Shown: piece by piece, positions 36,838 to 50,281 of the stretch | Layout of the letters: every line of letters starts with the position of its first letter | Numbering within the stretch: position 1 is the first letter of the stretch | NCBI GenBank assembly: GCA_964017145.1 | Contig: OZ024847.1 | Span: 1,178,001 to 1,242,000 of the forward strand | Origin: Agrocybe praecox | Taxonomy: Eukaryota > Basidiomycota > Agaricomycetes > Agaricales > Agrocybaceae | Direction: 5' to 3' | DNA length: 64,000 nucleotides | Notes under the pieces: model-generated | Seen by the model: the letters and a program-made list of their open reading frames with translations, nothing else | The model's database searches: none | Told to the model about the DNA's origin: nothing | Program-made: the position numbers and the translations under genes

Positions 36838-39800
36838 ACGCTGCTCAGCAAGGCCGAATCATCTCACGAATGGTCTTTTTTGAGAGACGGCGGACCTCCA
36901 CGACAAGGCCATGCATCCATCGCCGCCTATGCGGACATTGGACAAGACTTTGCCTAATAGTGCATTTTGTTCTTTTCGGAACGTCTGTTCTCAGTGCAAA
37001 AGCCGATCTGAATTTCTGGCAGAACAGAACCGCCCAACCCATGTCTGGGCTGCTGCCAGCTAGTCATGACAATGCAGACAGTTTGTCTGTTAATGTTATT
37101 ATACCACACGCATATCCACCTCAGACCGTCGCGTGTCAGCGAACTCGACTCGTTGAGACTTTTGCGGACTAATAGACGACGCGGACGACCAACGTATTGT
37201 GGCTTGTGAAGAAGATTCAAATAGATTGTCGACAAACGCGACCGACCGTCGAAAGTCCCCCCCATCCACTGGCGTGCAAGAAGAATAGAATACCAGTTGT
37301 CGATATATTCGACCACGGACGAAACCACGATCTTCTGGAGCAGAGCCTTAATGTCGGGAAGGAGGAAAGCGAATGTACATTCGCGGAGTTGGCTTTTGTA
37401 TGTTCTTACTGATGCCTTCGCGACTTCTTGATTTCAGTTGATCGACTCGTTGGCGTTGGAAGTTGTTATTGTACATCGACCAGTCAATGTCAGACGAGAA
37501 CGAGGGTACAAAACCACGATCCAATAATACAGACCTAGCTTCGTTGTTCCAGGTCAAGTACAGTCATGATCGCTCATCCGGCGATCGCAAGTGAAATAAA
37601 GCGATGTGTTTCCGGAGGAAAAGAAGGGAGGTCAACTGTGCAACTGTACCACCTGGAGAATTAACTCATAGATATTACCTGTTGCCTAACTTGCTTTCAT
37701 GTTCGATCCATTCAGGACATTTCCGAAGAGAATGATTCTAATAGTGAGCTATGACCTCAGACATAGTAACGGCAGCTGTTGCACTATGAGAAATCTTCGT
37801 TAGTTAACATCCTGAAGTACAAAATGGCGTAAGTCCACGTCTTTTTCTTCTCATGAGAAAAAAAAGAAGGTTTACATGCTTCACATATCGCAATCTTATC
37901 GCAAAAGTACATCTATTAACCAATTCGCGGAGGCTTTTCATTTGCGTCAATCTACCCGACCATCTAATACGTATGATGTATATACATACGTCAAAGCTAT
38001 TTCAAGGATTTGAGAAAGTGAGAGATAACGATTGACGTATGTACATAGTACGACGAGTGATAATTCAATTTGCTTACAGCGATTCTTTCACCCGACTCTA
38101 TATGATCGATCACTCCAGCCATATGCTGGGGTCTGGGGGTGTTGAGACCTAATATTAGTGATAGTATACACTACCACAGAAAAGGTGTGGCAGGAAAACG
38201 ACGCATCTGAGAACATACTACGTTAATGCGTACGATGCTTTCGGTCCCCTTCTCGTGAACTGTCAAACAAAGTTCAAGAGTCCACGTTCTACTGAATGGG
38301 ACGAAGCATAACATGACAGAGCCTGCGGTAGAGACCACTGATCAATGCGAAGCAACAATAAGTCCAAAACCAATTGTACCTATGAAAGATGATGATACCA
38401 TACGTACTTACTCACAACACGCGTAGTAGTAGTAGACGTGACGACCCTTCGGTTCGGTCCAAATCCAACGAGTCACTGATATAGATAAGATGGCTGCGGA
38501 GACAACACAATTTGCGTAGTGCGATGTACATGAGTGAGAGGGCCTATACAATACACTCGATCGCTGAATTGATAGAAGGCACATACCATGATATTCATAT
38601 TATCCTTCAAAATGCCTGTGTAAGTCCTCGTGATGGTGTACAAGGCTATCAAGGGGGCAATCATGAGTTTATCAGTAAAGGCTGAATGAATAGATGCAGA
38701 GCTTACTACATATTAAACACAGGAGCGTCCGTATACTATTCCCGGCCGTTGCCATTGGTGGATGTATACCATGGATCGAGCGACTCGAGTAGATCCTCCT
38801 ATAAGGCAGAGAACCATATAGACGAGACCCTCAGACCACGGAAAAGATTATCGCGCTGTCTGGCTTATCAGTTTCGGCGAAGAACAACCAAGCGAGAGAA
38901 CTTGTCGTTTCATATCATTTCGGTAGTCGGCAAGCAGCAGCATCGTTATATGTGTTGTTTATTGTTTTCGATTGATGCACGAGCGCGTTCCTTGCATACG
39001 TATAATTAATGAAAAATGTCGACACCTAATAGGCAGATAGGCGTGGAAACCAGTTACCGGTTCAAGTTGCTTACCAGCAGGCAGCGCGTGCACCTGTGGG
39101 TACGCATGTATGTATGTACTACATACGACACAGGTACGACATCATACTATCTGATGATGAAGCAATATGGCATTATCGTTTCCTGGGTCCGACGCGAGGA
39201 CTAACTGGCAGTTTTTTTCCCCAATGACGATGGATCAAAGGTTAAAGCACCAGCCCTCCAGGGTGGCAAATTGCGATGTACAATATAGTCGGCGGTGGGC
39301 GGCATTTCGCGAGATAAACAAAATCAATCAATCAAACAGGGCTCAGGGTCGACGGTACGACCGAAAAAGAGGAGGATTATCGATGTCAATCGTTCAACTT
39401 TTGGTCTCCGTTTGGGATGAATCCGACCGAGCACAAGCGCGATGTCGACCGTATGATGTTGATGACATGACATGCTGCTGCTCAAGTACTGCTGCTGCTG
39501 TTACCCTCGGAGGTTATCGATGGTAATTCCTCGGGAGCGTAAGGGGCTCTCAGTGAGATCTAAGTAGCTGTCCCGCCATCCCGCCTCGACCCTGAAATTA
39601 TATTACTATTATCACTATTAGTATGGATATCGTAAAAGGCGGGGTAGCACGTACGAAATTGACAGATTATCCATAACTTGGTACCTCTCGAAAAGTGCCG
39701 CCGGCGGCGCGCTTGTTCTTCAACCCTGCAAGCTATGATGCAAGTAAGATGCAGGCCCGCAGTGTCATCTCAGACGTGTTCTGTTCGTTATCGTTATCTT

Positions 39801-42800
39801 CGGCCCTATACCTCCTGCTGCACGCCTTGGATACAGAATTTTACGACAAGAATAAGGATTGCTGACAACGTTTCATGTTAGGGATTTTTGAATCAAGCCC
39901 ACACGCTACAGACAGGCTACGCTTGTTTACTTGTTTCTAATTGAAACCAACGACCTAGAACAAGAAAGAAAGATAGAAATGAGCGAGTGAGTTACGACAT
40001 TCAAACCGAATCTATCGCCGCAAAGCCTCGACTGGACTTATCCAACCGTCCGACGTCCAACGTCCAACAACGTCAACATACCACCTAACCTAAACCTGGC
40101 AGGACATAGCATACGCTGAAGCCTGTTTGACTTGCCCGCCGCGGCAACGCGGTACATATCTACATACATATATTTCAATGATAAAACTCACATCATCATC
40201 ATTCTCTTCCTCTTCCCCATATTGCGCGCCATACTATGCAGTCCAGTCCTAACCTGCCCTGGCCTGCCCTGCGATGCCCTGCCGGTCGTCAGCCGGCGGA
40301 CATATCAAACACGTTCACGGTCAAAGTCTTCTTGATTCTTGACTGCGTGGATTGCGATAAGTCGGGTGGGCGGGCCTACATACGCATAGGCATATGTCCT
40401 ACGCCGCATCGCATCATACATGAGGACATACGTATCTCCTTTATGAGGGCGAGTCAATTGCATTCGGGGCTGGAGAGCTCGAGCGAACGAAAACCTGGTG
40501 CTATAAGTAGCGCCAATAGTGTTTTTATCTGTAACATCATAGATTAGAATAACCTGGAATAGGAGTCAGGACGGAGTAGAACTTGGGAATAGAAGACGAC
40601 ATACATACTACAGTGTGCACCTCAAGGCCCGCCGACACCGACATGTTCGCGCCGTTGTTACTTGATGCTTGATAAGACCGAGTGAGCTGGGAAGTTGGAG
40701 CTTTTTAGACGTATGATACCATACAAACGTTGCTTTTTTTTCGATCATGATCAACACGAGCTGTGTCTGTTTCTGTTTCAAACTTCGAAGTCGACTCTGT
40801 TTCTGTTGTTCTCCTTTGGTCTTTGGGTTTTTCGTGAGTGACATGATATCCGTCCTTTATGATACTGTTGGTGAAGAAAGAAAAGAAGAAGAAAAGACGC
40901 GAGATATGCGCGATAGGAATGGATGGGACGCAAGGCAAGGCAAGGGCAGCATTTCCCTTTCCCCAAAATTCAAGCATAAGTCGTCAGTCAAAGGCAAAAT
41001 CAGCGCATGCGAAGTGGGCGGAGGCAGAACATAACAGGTTAGCCCATGTTATATTAATTTTTGTCGCTATCTTCCTCGTCGTCTTCCTTGGACCGACCTC
41101 CGTATTCCTCGAAGAAGCCCAAGGGCGCGTGTAGGTGTACACCTGTACCTATACTTGTAATCAGATAAGCATAGGCTTGAAGCAGCAATTGAGTACTTAG
41201 CGCCGAGTAAGTGCGTACGTACGTACGTAGGACTGGCGGTACCGGCGGGACGATCGAGCGAGGTTCGCGACGCGTAAAAACCGCATAGAGCGCGTGTATC
41301 CGTTCTATCCAGTCGGGTTGTGTATTGAGGGATATGAATAGATATGTAGAGAGGTAGGATCTGGAAAAGAGGGATGAATTTTTCAAAAGAAGAATGAAGA
41401 AGAAATAAAACGTGCACGTACGAACGAACTCTATCGGCCTAATAGGCTATCTATTCTTCCAAGTCCATGGTGTATATGCATCGTACATACATATGCATCC
41501 GCATACGTACATATAACGAGCACATATGCATTATGCATAACACCGGAATTATCTAATTTCGCACGTTATGCTGGGGTGCTCCATCTATCCATCCATCCGA
41601 GTCCGAGTCCAAAGTTCAAACACAGAGAGAGAGAGAGAACAGGTCCCACCCAATTCCACCCAGCCCACATCCACATCCACGGTAAAGACACACACTCCGG
41701 AGTGGGTGCAGTGGAGCTCTTTAAAACCAGCAAGTACATACCGAATTGCCGTCTACGCGTCAAGGGGGAGAGGGGGGAGTATATAAGAGGAAGGAAGGGA
41801 CCGAAACAGAGGGCTCCAGTCTATATAAGCATTTATCTATGTGGATAAATGGATGGATGTAGGGATGTATGGGTGTCCCGGACGTGTGGGAACGATAACC
41901 ATATAATATTGCGTTCAACTTTTAACTGGGCCCGTTCGTCCATCATTGCATGCGATGCGATACGAGTCTCCGATGATGGATGGATGCCATTTGGGTTTGG
42001 GCATGTAACAGTATACGTGGGTATCCTGATTCCGTGTTGAGCTGTTCTGCCGTCGTGCCACTGAGTAAGTGATATATCCTGTGACAGTAAGTATTATGAG
42101 TAAAACTGAGGTATCGAGCAGGGGGAGGCACCTTACCCCGGACTCTATTATCTTTTAAAATCAAAATCAATTGTTGACCGTGTCTGCCATATCCTGTAGC
42201 ACGTAGCCTGTATCCTGACCCCCGGGTCCTGGGTCCCAGTAACTCTAGCAGCAGCAATTGAGAGAAGTGACGTGACGCCCGCCCGCCCCCGGCCGTGCTG
42301 AGCTGCGCATCCTGAGCTGCCTTTGCCAAAGGGAGCTACCAGTGAAGACTTGAACTTTGTATGTACAGTCACCCAACCAAAAGTCGCGCCGGCGTCAAGG
42401 TTTTGCCAGTATCGATACAATACGAGATTGATTCCCTCACGACATTGCCACCAGAGAGATGGCAGGGATATGTGTTCAGGTCTTCGATACTGATACGGAT
42501 GGTGATTTTCGAGAGTGGTTGGTTGGTTGCAGACATTGCTTAGTATCCGAATGTAATGTAATGCAAGTATGCAAGATGAATTCAAAGGGCGGCCCTCCCC
42601 TCCCTCCACCAAAAACGGTAATAATCGCAATCAACACGTGAAATGATGAGATCACTCGCGTGGCTTTCCATAGCTCGATATGGATGCCGAGTCCGACCGA
42701 CGAAATTGATTGCCGAAAAAAGCAAGCAAATTCAATAGAGCAATATAGCAACTAGTATTCACCTCACATACAGATACAAACTTACTAGGATAATGGAATT

Positions 42801-43173
42801 CACAGGGATTTAATCATTTACTACCCGCACCGTACCGCACCCGTCGCCCTTCCTTCAATGGAGTTACCAGTTACCCGATCCACACATCATCATCCTCCTG
42901 TCGTGAATACATACATATGCATACAAGATAGATTGAACCTGAGCGCAAAACGCAAACGCAGATCACCCTAGGGAGGGGGTAATAAATTGCCATAAGCAGC
43001 TAGTAGTGTGGTAGCGTAGCTACGTAGTAGGTTGGAAACTTGTAGCATTATGTTACTGTAGCAGTAATAATTGCAAGCCTTAGCTTAGCGAGACCGCACC
43101 AAACACGAAATCGTGCGGCAGCAATGGTGGCATGACAGCAAAATGCATAAAGCGTTCAACTTGAAGCACTAAA
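36838..43173. other. gene-poor, simple-sequence-rich stretch (left part)
   Basis: More than 6 kb in which I find no gene. Short frames occur on both strands without matching splice sites or families. Repeats of TACA, GTAC and TCCA type are frequent (for example CGTA runs near 41213-41229 and CATC/ATCC runs near 41580 and 41850). Confidence 0.5.
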
Positions 43174-44176
43174 TCAGTAATTAGTAGCATTTAAAGAGCA
43201 CCCACAATGAATCAATGAAAGAACCACTGACGAAGCACACACAAAATAGAGTATATCCAGTAGAGCACAAAAGCCCCCAAAAAAACCTATGATTGAGAGA
43301 GAACGGAAGAGGAAAGGAAGATGGAGGTATATATAAGTATACATGACGATGCAGTTTCTTTCTATAAGGCTATTAAATAATAAAGAGCGAGCGATTAGAC
43401 CGAGTACCCCGATTGAGATATGAGATGTGTAGTAGTAGTGAATAGGAATAGTGCGAGAGAGTGTGAGAGACGAGAAGGATCGAAGGAGGGTCGAAGGAGA
43501 GTCGAAGGAAGGAAAGGGAAGAGGCAAAAAAGCTACATGGGGAGTCGAGTCTATATTGGATTCAGATGCAAAAAACGATAGCGAGGAAAGCAAGGGCGAG
43601 TCGGACGAAGACGAAGGTTGGTATGATATGATATGCTGGTTTTTAAAAGGAGGAGCCGAATCTTGCGGCTATGGCGGAGGGAGAGGTAATGGGGGTTCCA
43701 ACGAGTCAATGAGGTATGTATAGGCTCATGTTGAGAATTTTTTCTGAAGAGAGGGTTAGTTAAAGGAAGAAAGAGAAAGAAAGGGTAGTAAACGCACTGT
43801 GCGCATCATCAGCCCCGAGTTGTCTTGTGATGAATTTAAAGGCTGGGGGAAAGGGTCAGCAAGGGATGTATAGTTGGAGATGAAGGGAGACTCACTACGG
43901 GGTTGTACATTTGCATTTGGGGTGTAAATGATGACGGTGTTTTTGACAGCGCTTTTTGTAGCTGAAGAAAGAGTCAGTAAGTAAAGGAATAAGAAAGAGT
44001 GAAGCCTGTGCATCGCATACCTTTGCTTCGCTCTCCGCTGACCTATGCGCGTACATATGCGGATGCAGCGCAACGTTCTGTATGCTGCCCGCCTGAGGTA
44101 GCGAGTGGAGGGACGACGACACGCTAGGGAAAGCGAGGAGGTTCGCAGGAGTAGCAGCGTGAGCGGTGGTAGTCAT
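43174..44176 (-). CDS. speculative Ser/Pro-rich protein of unknown function
   Basis: The only in-phase multi-exon model I could build in the 36-50 kb stretch: exons 44021-44176, 43899-43961, 43798-43842 and 43174-43668, all phase 0, giving 252 residues. The start MTTTAHAATPANLLAFPSV is hydrophilic and Ser-rich, like the front of many fungal transcription factors. The middle (TPSSFTPQMQMYNP, QPSSSSDSPLLSSLSFF) is similar. The last 90 residues are hydrophobic (IGFFGGFCALLDILYFVCA) and look less like real coding sequence, so the true gene may end or splice elsewhere. No DNA-binding domain was found. Function is unknown. Confidence 0.3.
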
Positions 44177-45575
44177 GATTTAGGTGAGTGAAAAAAAAAG
44201 AGAGAGGAGGTAAAGCTCGGTTCATTTATAAGTTTGGGATACAGGTTTGAATCTGAGATCTCCCAGCAAGTTGGCGAAACCAGATCTGTGTGTGTGTGTG
44301 ACTGTTTCTCACCACACCCCCGATTACTTATCTCTGGGGTCTCTAACACGTTTTCCTCCATGGCCGCCGTTAGTCTTACTTTTACTTACGACCCTGCCTC
44401 TTCCCCGCCGGCTCACATTCAATAGCCCTTTCGTCGATTTCCACTACATGAAGCTCTCAGAGGTCATGTAAATCTCCCGAACATCTCACGTCTGTGGAGC
44501 ATCTTTTACGTCTAAAAGCCCTCGACCTTCGCTCGTTCCTGGAATATGGGATATCCAAGACCTAGACGCAGACGAAGGAAGGAAAAGAGAAAATCGAAGA
44601 CGAAGACGAACTTGACCAAGGCCAACATGTCAAGGTATCTTGATATCTAGAAACGGACATGGATTGACCGGGGATCTCAGGCGCTCGATGAGAATCCTAC
44701 TCCCAATCTTACGCTCAGAGAGAAATATATTCCGAATTTCAATTCAACAATATATTTCTCATACATACCCCATACTCCAATCAACACACCCCGACCCCGC
44801 TCTCCAAAGTTCAAACCAACCTTGGACAGGACATCCGACATGGGAACGAAACATACCATGCATGCATACACACACCGCCCCGGAGTTCGAACCCTAAATC
44901 ATAAATGTCTCTCTTTCCCATTCTCTTTCTCATTCTCAGATCTAAGGAAGGCGGCTGCGAATAAACATAAACATAAACATAACCACCGTACGGCCTCGCA
45001 AAGTGCGTTTTCTCTGTCGCATGCCTTCAGGCTGACGGTGACAATAAACGACATGACCCTCCGAGTACCCTCCAGGCTCAGCCTCGAGCATCATCTGACC
45101 CCCGCAACCCCCCTTCCCCCTGTCGCCGGTTTTAGACCAGCAATAGCAATTGAAAGAGAGGCTAATAATGCTTCCATACCCTGTAAGTACTTATTTATTT
45201 ATCCCTGTCTGTCAACACACACACCCTGTTGCTGCATGCCGCTCGCAACTCTAACTGGTTTTGAATATTCTCTCCAGGTTGTTGGATGTGGGCGGGGGAG
45301 TCCACGTGTACGTACGTACGTGCTGGATATCTCCTTCGGTTCCCGTTTCCTTTCTATACGTTCTTTTCAGCGTTCCTTGAATCATGATCACTAGAGCGCT
45401 TCTTTCTTTCCTTTCACCTTCGAGCGCAAATCGCAAATCGCGTTGACCTTTCTTTTTTTTTCTTCTGAATTTTCTTTCAACTTTTCTTTTCGTCTCTTCC
45501 AGTTCCTTTTGACGCGTTTACCTTCGCAAAGAAAACAAGGCGAGACCAAAAGCGCGGTGCGATGAGGATCCTCGA

Positions 45576-45936
45576 TTCCTCGTTGACATTGATTGTCATA
45601 TTCTATCCTAATATTCTATTCCATTCTCAGCACTTTTCTTCAAACTCTCGTTTCCAAAATTCAAGCTCCCTTTTCTCTCTCCGAGTCTGTCTGTCTGGCC
45701 AGGCCCTACGAGTTGATACTCTAAATGGATGGATGGATGGATGATTTCACTATTCCTCGTTGACATTGACTGTCATATTCTATTCTATTCTATTCGCAGC
45801 ACCTCTCTTCAAATTCTTTCTTCAAATTCTCGAGTTTCCGAAATTCAATTCCCCTTTTCTCTTTCCGAGTCTGTCTGTCTGGCCAGGCCCTACGAGTTGA
45901 TACTCTAAATGGACGGATGCATGCATGGATGATCTC
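45576..45936. repeat. tandem duplication, two units of about 180 bp
   Basis: Units 45576-45752 and 45753-45936 both begin TTCCTCGTTGACATTGA and share a long identical block (CCGAGTCTGTCTGTCTGGCC followed by AGGCCCTACGAGTTGATACT), then end in ATGG repeats. They differ by substitutions and short insertions in the TC-rich middle. Confidence 0.9.
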
Positions 45937-45960
45937 ATTAAATTTAGGGTGCCCAGGAAG

Positions 45961-45991
45961 TCGTTCGTTCGTTCGTTCGTTCGTTCGTTCG
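45961..45991. repeat. TTCG microsatellite
   Basis: Seven to eight perfect tandem TTCG tetramers directly after the duplicated 180-bp unit. Confidence 0.95.
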
Positions 45992-48900
45992 CGTTATCGC
46001 TCTTCTGCCTTGCCTTATCTGATATGATATTGATATAATTTTCGATGGGATACACGAGTTGACTCCGAGTTGTACTCCGTCATAATTGAATAGGAGAGGA
46101 GGGGAGAGGGGTACACTAGTGTATGTAATATGTATGTACAGCTTTCGTTAAATGAAAAATGAATTCATTTGATACCTCTATTCGCTAGCAGTGCAGTGCT
46201 AGTACCTGTAGTACATTGTATGCACCACCACCGACGCTACGATAGTACGTGTTTTATGAAATTCATTTATCATCCTCCTTCCCCATGACCATGCATGACC
46301 AGGTAATTGGAGTTGTAATTGTAATTTCCACATAATTCACGTATTGGCACGAATTCAATTTTCATCTCCATTTCATTGTCGCACTGATTTATGATCTCTG
46401 TCAGTGGTGTTGGTTATCTCTCCATCTGTATCCAACTGGCTAGCTACTCTAGCTAGCTAGCCAGCTGATTGATTCGATTGACTTTTAATCGCGCTCGAGT
46501 GAGGGCCTTTTGGACTTTTGTATGTATGGTATCCGAGTATGATACGTATCGTCGTATATCCATTGTTCGAAGCCCCGTCGACTCCATCCCATCCCGCTCG
46601 GCGCCCAAATTGACCAATGACCAATGAAGAATTCAAGTCGAAGCTGGCTTAATTTTAATTTTAACAACGCAGGTGATGACTCGGAGTCGAGTTCTATTTT
46701 ACAAATGACTTCAGGTGATGAGGTCCCTAATATAATGCGGCATTGCCGCTGAGTACCAAATATCAATATCAGTTTAACACGCCGAATTATCCACCAATCA
46801 CCTGTCGGCGGTGACTTGAAGGTAAAGCTTTAAAGGCGGGGGTGATGATGAGATGAAGGTAATGAAGGTAAAGATGAAAATGATGATGATGATGAATATT
46901 ACGATGATGATGATAATGATGAAGAAGGACTCGGAGAAAGAAAAAAGGGTGACTTGGTGTAAACAGTACGTAGTCTTTGCGAACTCTGCTCTCGTAGACG
47001 CAAAAAAAAATCCTGCTGCTAAGTAATATTATGACACTGCGTACACTGTGATTGTAGTGACCCACCGTGATTTTACTACTAGCAGGACGTTCTTTACATG
47101 TACACTGAGTCCGACGAGTCCGACGTGCATCAAATATCATCAGATATCCATTTAGTCACAACACAACGTTCGTCAACCAGGCTGTTAGTAGTAATAGTAA
47201 TTGCTCGAGTCACGGTCTCTGGGCCTCATTTGCTTAGTACCTTACTTACTCATGACACTGCATCAGTATGATCATAAAAAAAACTTCGAACACCAGAATG
47301 CCTACGCCGCGCCGCGCGCACACTCTTTCAGGAACGTTTAGATGAGGATGAGTCCGAGTCTTGCAATGCTATTACTATACAGACTAGGACTACTTACTTA
47401 CTACTTACAGCCGATCAATCAGGTTGAGACTGGTTTTACATGCACGCCATACGGTGATCATCATAACTCTAACTCCTGCACGGCAGGCAGGCAGGCTATG
47501 ATCGCGTTTTTGAGCGCCCCCACGCGCCAACGAACCCCACAAAACAAATGACAAAACGCGTCGCGTGTTGTCCTTGTGCAAGTTCATCCATCTTATCTCT
47601 AATGAAATTAACGATCATGAAGGCCCGCAGTCAACGTTCGACGTCAACCACTACGTAGTCAGGGCATGGGGGTGCTACTTACTACTAAACAGTAATACTT
47701 ATAGTAAGCGACCCTCATTTTCATTAATTAATTAAAACCTCATCACTATCACTATTAGTCCTATGACCACATCCAATTCACCATCGCCCACCCTATTCTT
47801 GTGTTCGACTCGATTGGCTTTGCTATGAACTTGGCACCGCCCCGCCCGCGCGTGTGGTTTCAAATTCTAGTGACGCGCCACGACGCACGTTGACGCGGGT
47901 GAGCCTCCGCCGCGCGATTACTACCTTCCTTTTTGAGCTCGTGATCACTGCGGCGTACTTTACTGCTCACTACTACAACTACCTATGTACCCTTGAACGT
48001 TATGATTTGTTCCGTTCCGTGCACTGGTTCCGTTACTTGAATCTTACTACTGCGGTCGCCTCGCTAATGGCTCTTGTAAAAATAAAAACCACAGCAGGGC
48101 AGTGAGTCCGAATTCGACATCGTATTCGTATTCGTAAGCATCATCCTTCCACCGAGTCAACATCCAGAGGCTCAGTAGTTCAAGCCAGCTCTAGAAGCTT
48201 AATAAATCCAGAATTAGCACACTACACACAGGATACATAAATACATATTTACCACAACATATATATTACACCTGGAGAGAAGTCGGGATTCGGATGGTCT
48301 AAAAAACCCATGCATCAATTTCATTCATGTATTCATGATCATTATTATATCCATCCACCGCATTTGTTCATTCTCTTCCACTCTCCTACCTCACATGATG
48401 ATTGATGATGACGATAATAATGCTACCTCCTCGATGATTCCGACGCACCCCCCATCCCATTCGAGCCTCGGAGTCCCGTCTGCTTCCATGATCCAGCAAA
48501 CGATGATGATGATTAAAATGAAGTCCGCGATGGGAAGTTCAAAAGGGTACAATTTTCTATTCTCATCCGCTCGCGCATGCTACTACTTACTACTCAGTTT
48601 ATGTATATGCTAGAGCTCACACAGGCCCAACTTTCGATCAGTGAAAAAAAGTGGCTTATGGGCATACCCCGCATATGTGGAGTATATGGTTACAGAGACC
48701 GTAATAATCCCCAGAGGATTAGCCCTATACAGCTATACATAGGACTCGGTACCTCAACTCACTAGATCACTGCCGCCCACTAGTGTACTGTGCCGCGACT
48801 TTCTCTTTGTTTTTCAACTTGAAGAATCGAATCGGCGGCAACAAATCATGCAATTCTGGATGGGTTGATCGCGATGCAGACGAATAGCCATAATCACATC

Positions 48901-50281
48901 TGGGCTTCTACGTAGTAATTAAGTGCCCTTTCTACATACACACACACACATCCATACTATGCAATAAGGTATTTAGGGTGCACGTCGGATGACCTACATA
49001 TCTAGGTCCCGGCATCGAACGTGGGCTTTTTTCATTGCTCTTCCGAACAGCTCTTCTTCCAACTATACCATTAGAGGCTGGATATAAACATAGTATACGT
49101 ATACACTATTTACCCCCAACTTTGCCCCGCGAAGAAGTGAAAGAAGAAGACTCGTAAGAATTCGAGGAACTTTTTTGAAACCTGCTGGAAGACCTCTCAA
49201 AAAGAGAAAAGGTTTCGGCCGCAATTCGAACTATGTTAGTGGTGTGGTGGTACTAGTATACAGATAGGACGACTCTGGATCAGGGCAAGCTAGCCTGAAC
49301 AACTTCAATACATAGGACCCTAACCTGTTGAAAAAAAAAAAACAGGTGAACATGTGGTACATACATACATTGAATTTGGCATTGCAAGATTCGATCAAAA
49401 ATTCCAACTTAGAACTGGTTCCTACAAGTTTCCTTACTAGGTGTCTGTATGTTTAAATATATATCCATCTCAATTCGAGTCTCTTAATAGCAATAGATCA
49501 AAAGAAAAAAAGACGACGACGCAAGGCTGGGTGGGATTCATGATGATCAGCAGTGCGCCTTTTTTTTTTAGAAAGAAAGAAAGAAAGATCGTACATGCAT
49601 CATGATCATAGCGGCCACCTGTACATTTACTTCTCAGATCAAAAGAAAGACCGTTTATCTCCAAAAAGATATGGTTATTTTCTCATTTTTAACTTTAGAA
49701 CGAGTCGTATGTATGGTACAGGTTACATACTACTATCCCCAAACTTACTGACCTGCCTCTCGATTTGCGGCGGATCGAGGTTTAACGTTTAATTATATAG
49801 AATGATGCCATGGACCTACGTATGTACGAATGCGATAATTTTACCCTAGACAAGGGTGGACGAACAGAAAAAAAATTTGTACTCAAGTGCATCGTGGCAC
49901 GGGCACCTTTCAAAATGCGGTTAGCCTTCGAACCTCGAACTTTACCCAGACAACTGTGCAACTTAAGTATTCAATGGTTGGACAGGTGATGAAATCATAA
50001 CGTAGCATGAGTTATAGGCGTTGTAGGGACTCTTTCCCTTTCAGGTATATCCTATAATAATACGAAAGCCAAGAAAAAAACATGTCAGTTGTATCGTTCT
50101 CGTTCATTTTCCTGCTGTTCATCGTTTCGTCCATCTTTCCCCCGCTGAATGACAGGTAATGCACTGCGCCGCCCATGCCCATGATATGATATGATAGGTG
50201 TATCAAAAATGTCATTGCAATCTAATACCCGTTAATATTCGTATGAATGATCCAAAGAACTTCGGTATGTACACCATCCGT

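Larger units (their letters stand above)
44177..50281. other. gene-poor, simple-sequence-rich stretch (right part)
   Basis: About 6 kb without a supported gene. It contains a tandem duplication at 45576-45936, a TTCG run at 45961-45991, ATAAAC repeats at 44960-44985, many ATG/GATGAT runs at 46850-46930 and 48380-48520, and poly-A tracts. It may include a long untranslated leader of the gene proposed at 43-44 kb. Confidence 0.5.

Noticed and set aside
47854..48105. Plus-strand ORF with a hydrophobic stretch (83 codons)
   Set aside because: Begins with GTG, lies in the simple-repeat region and has no splice partners or family.
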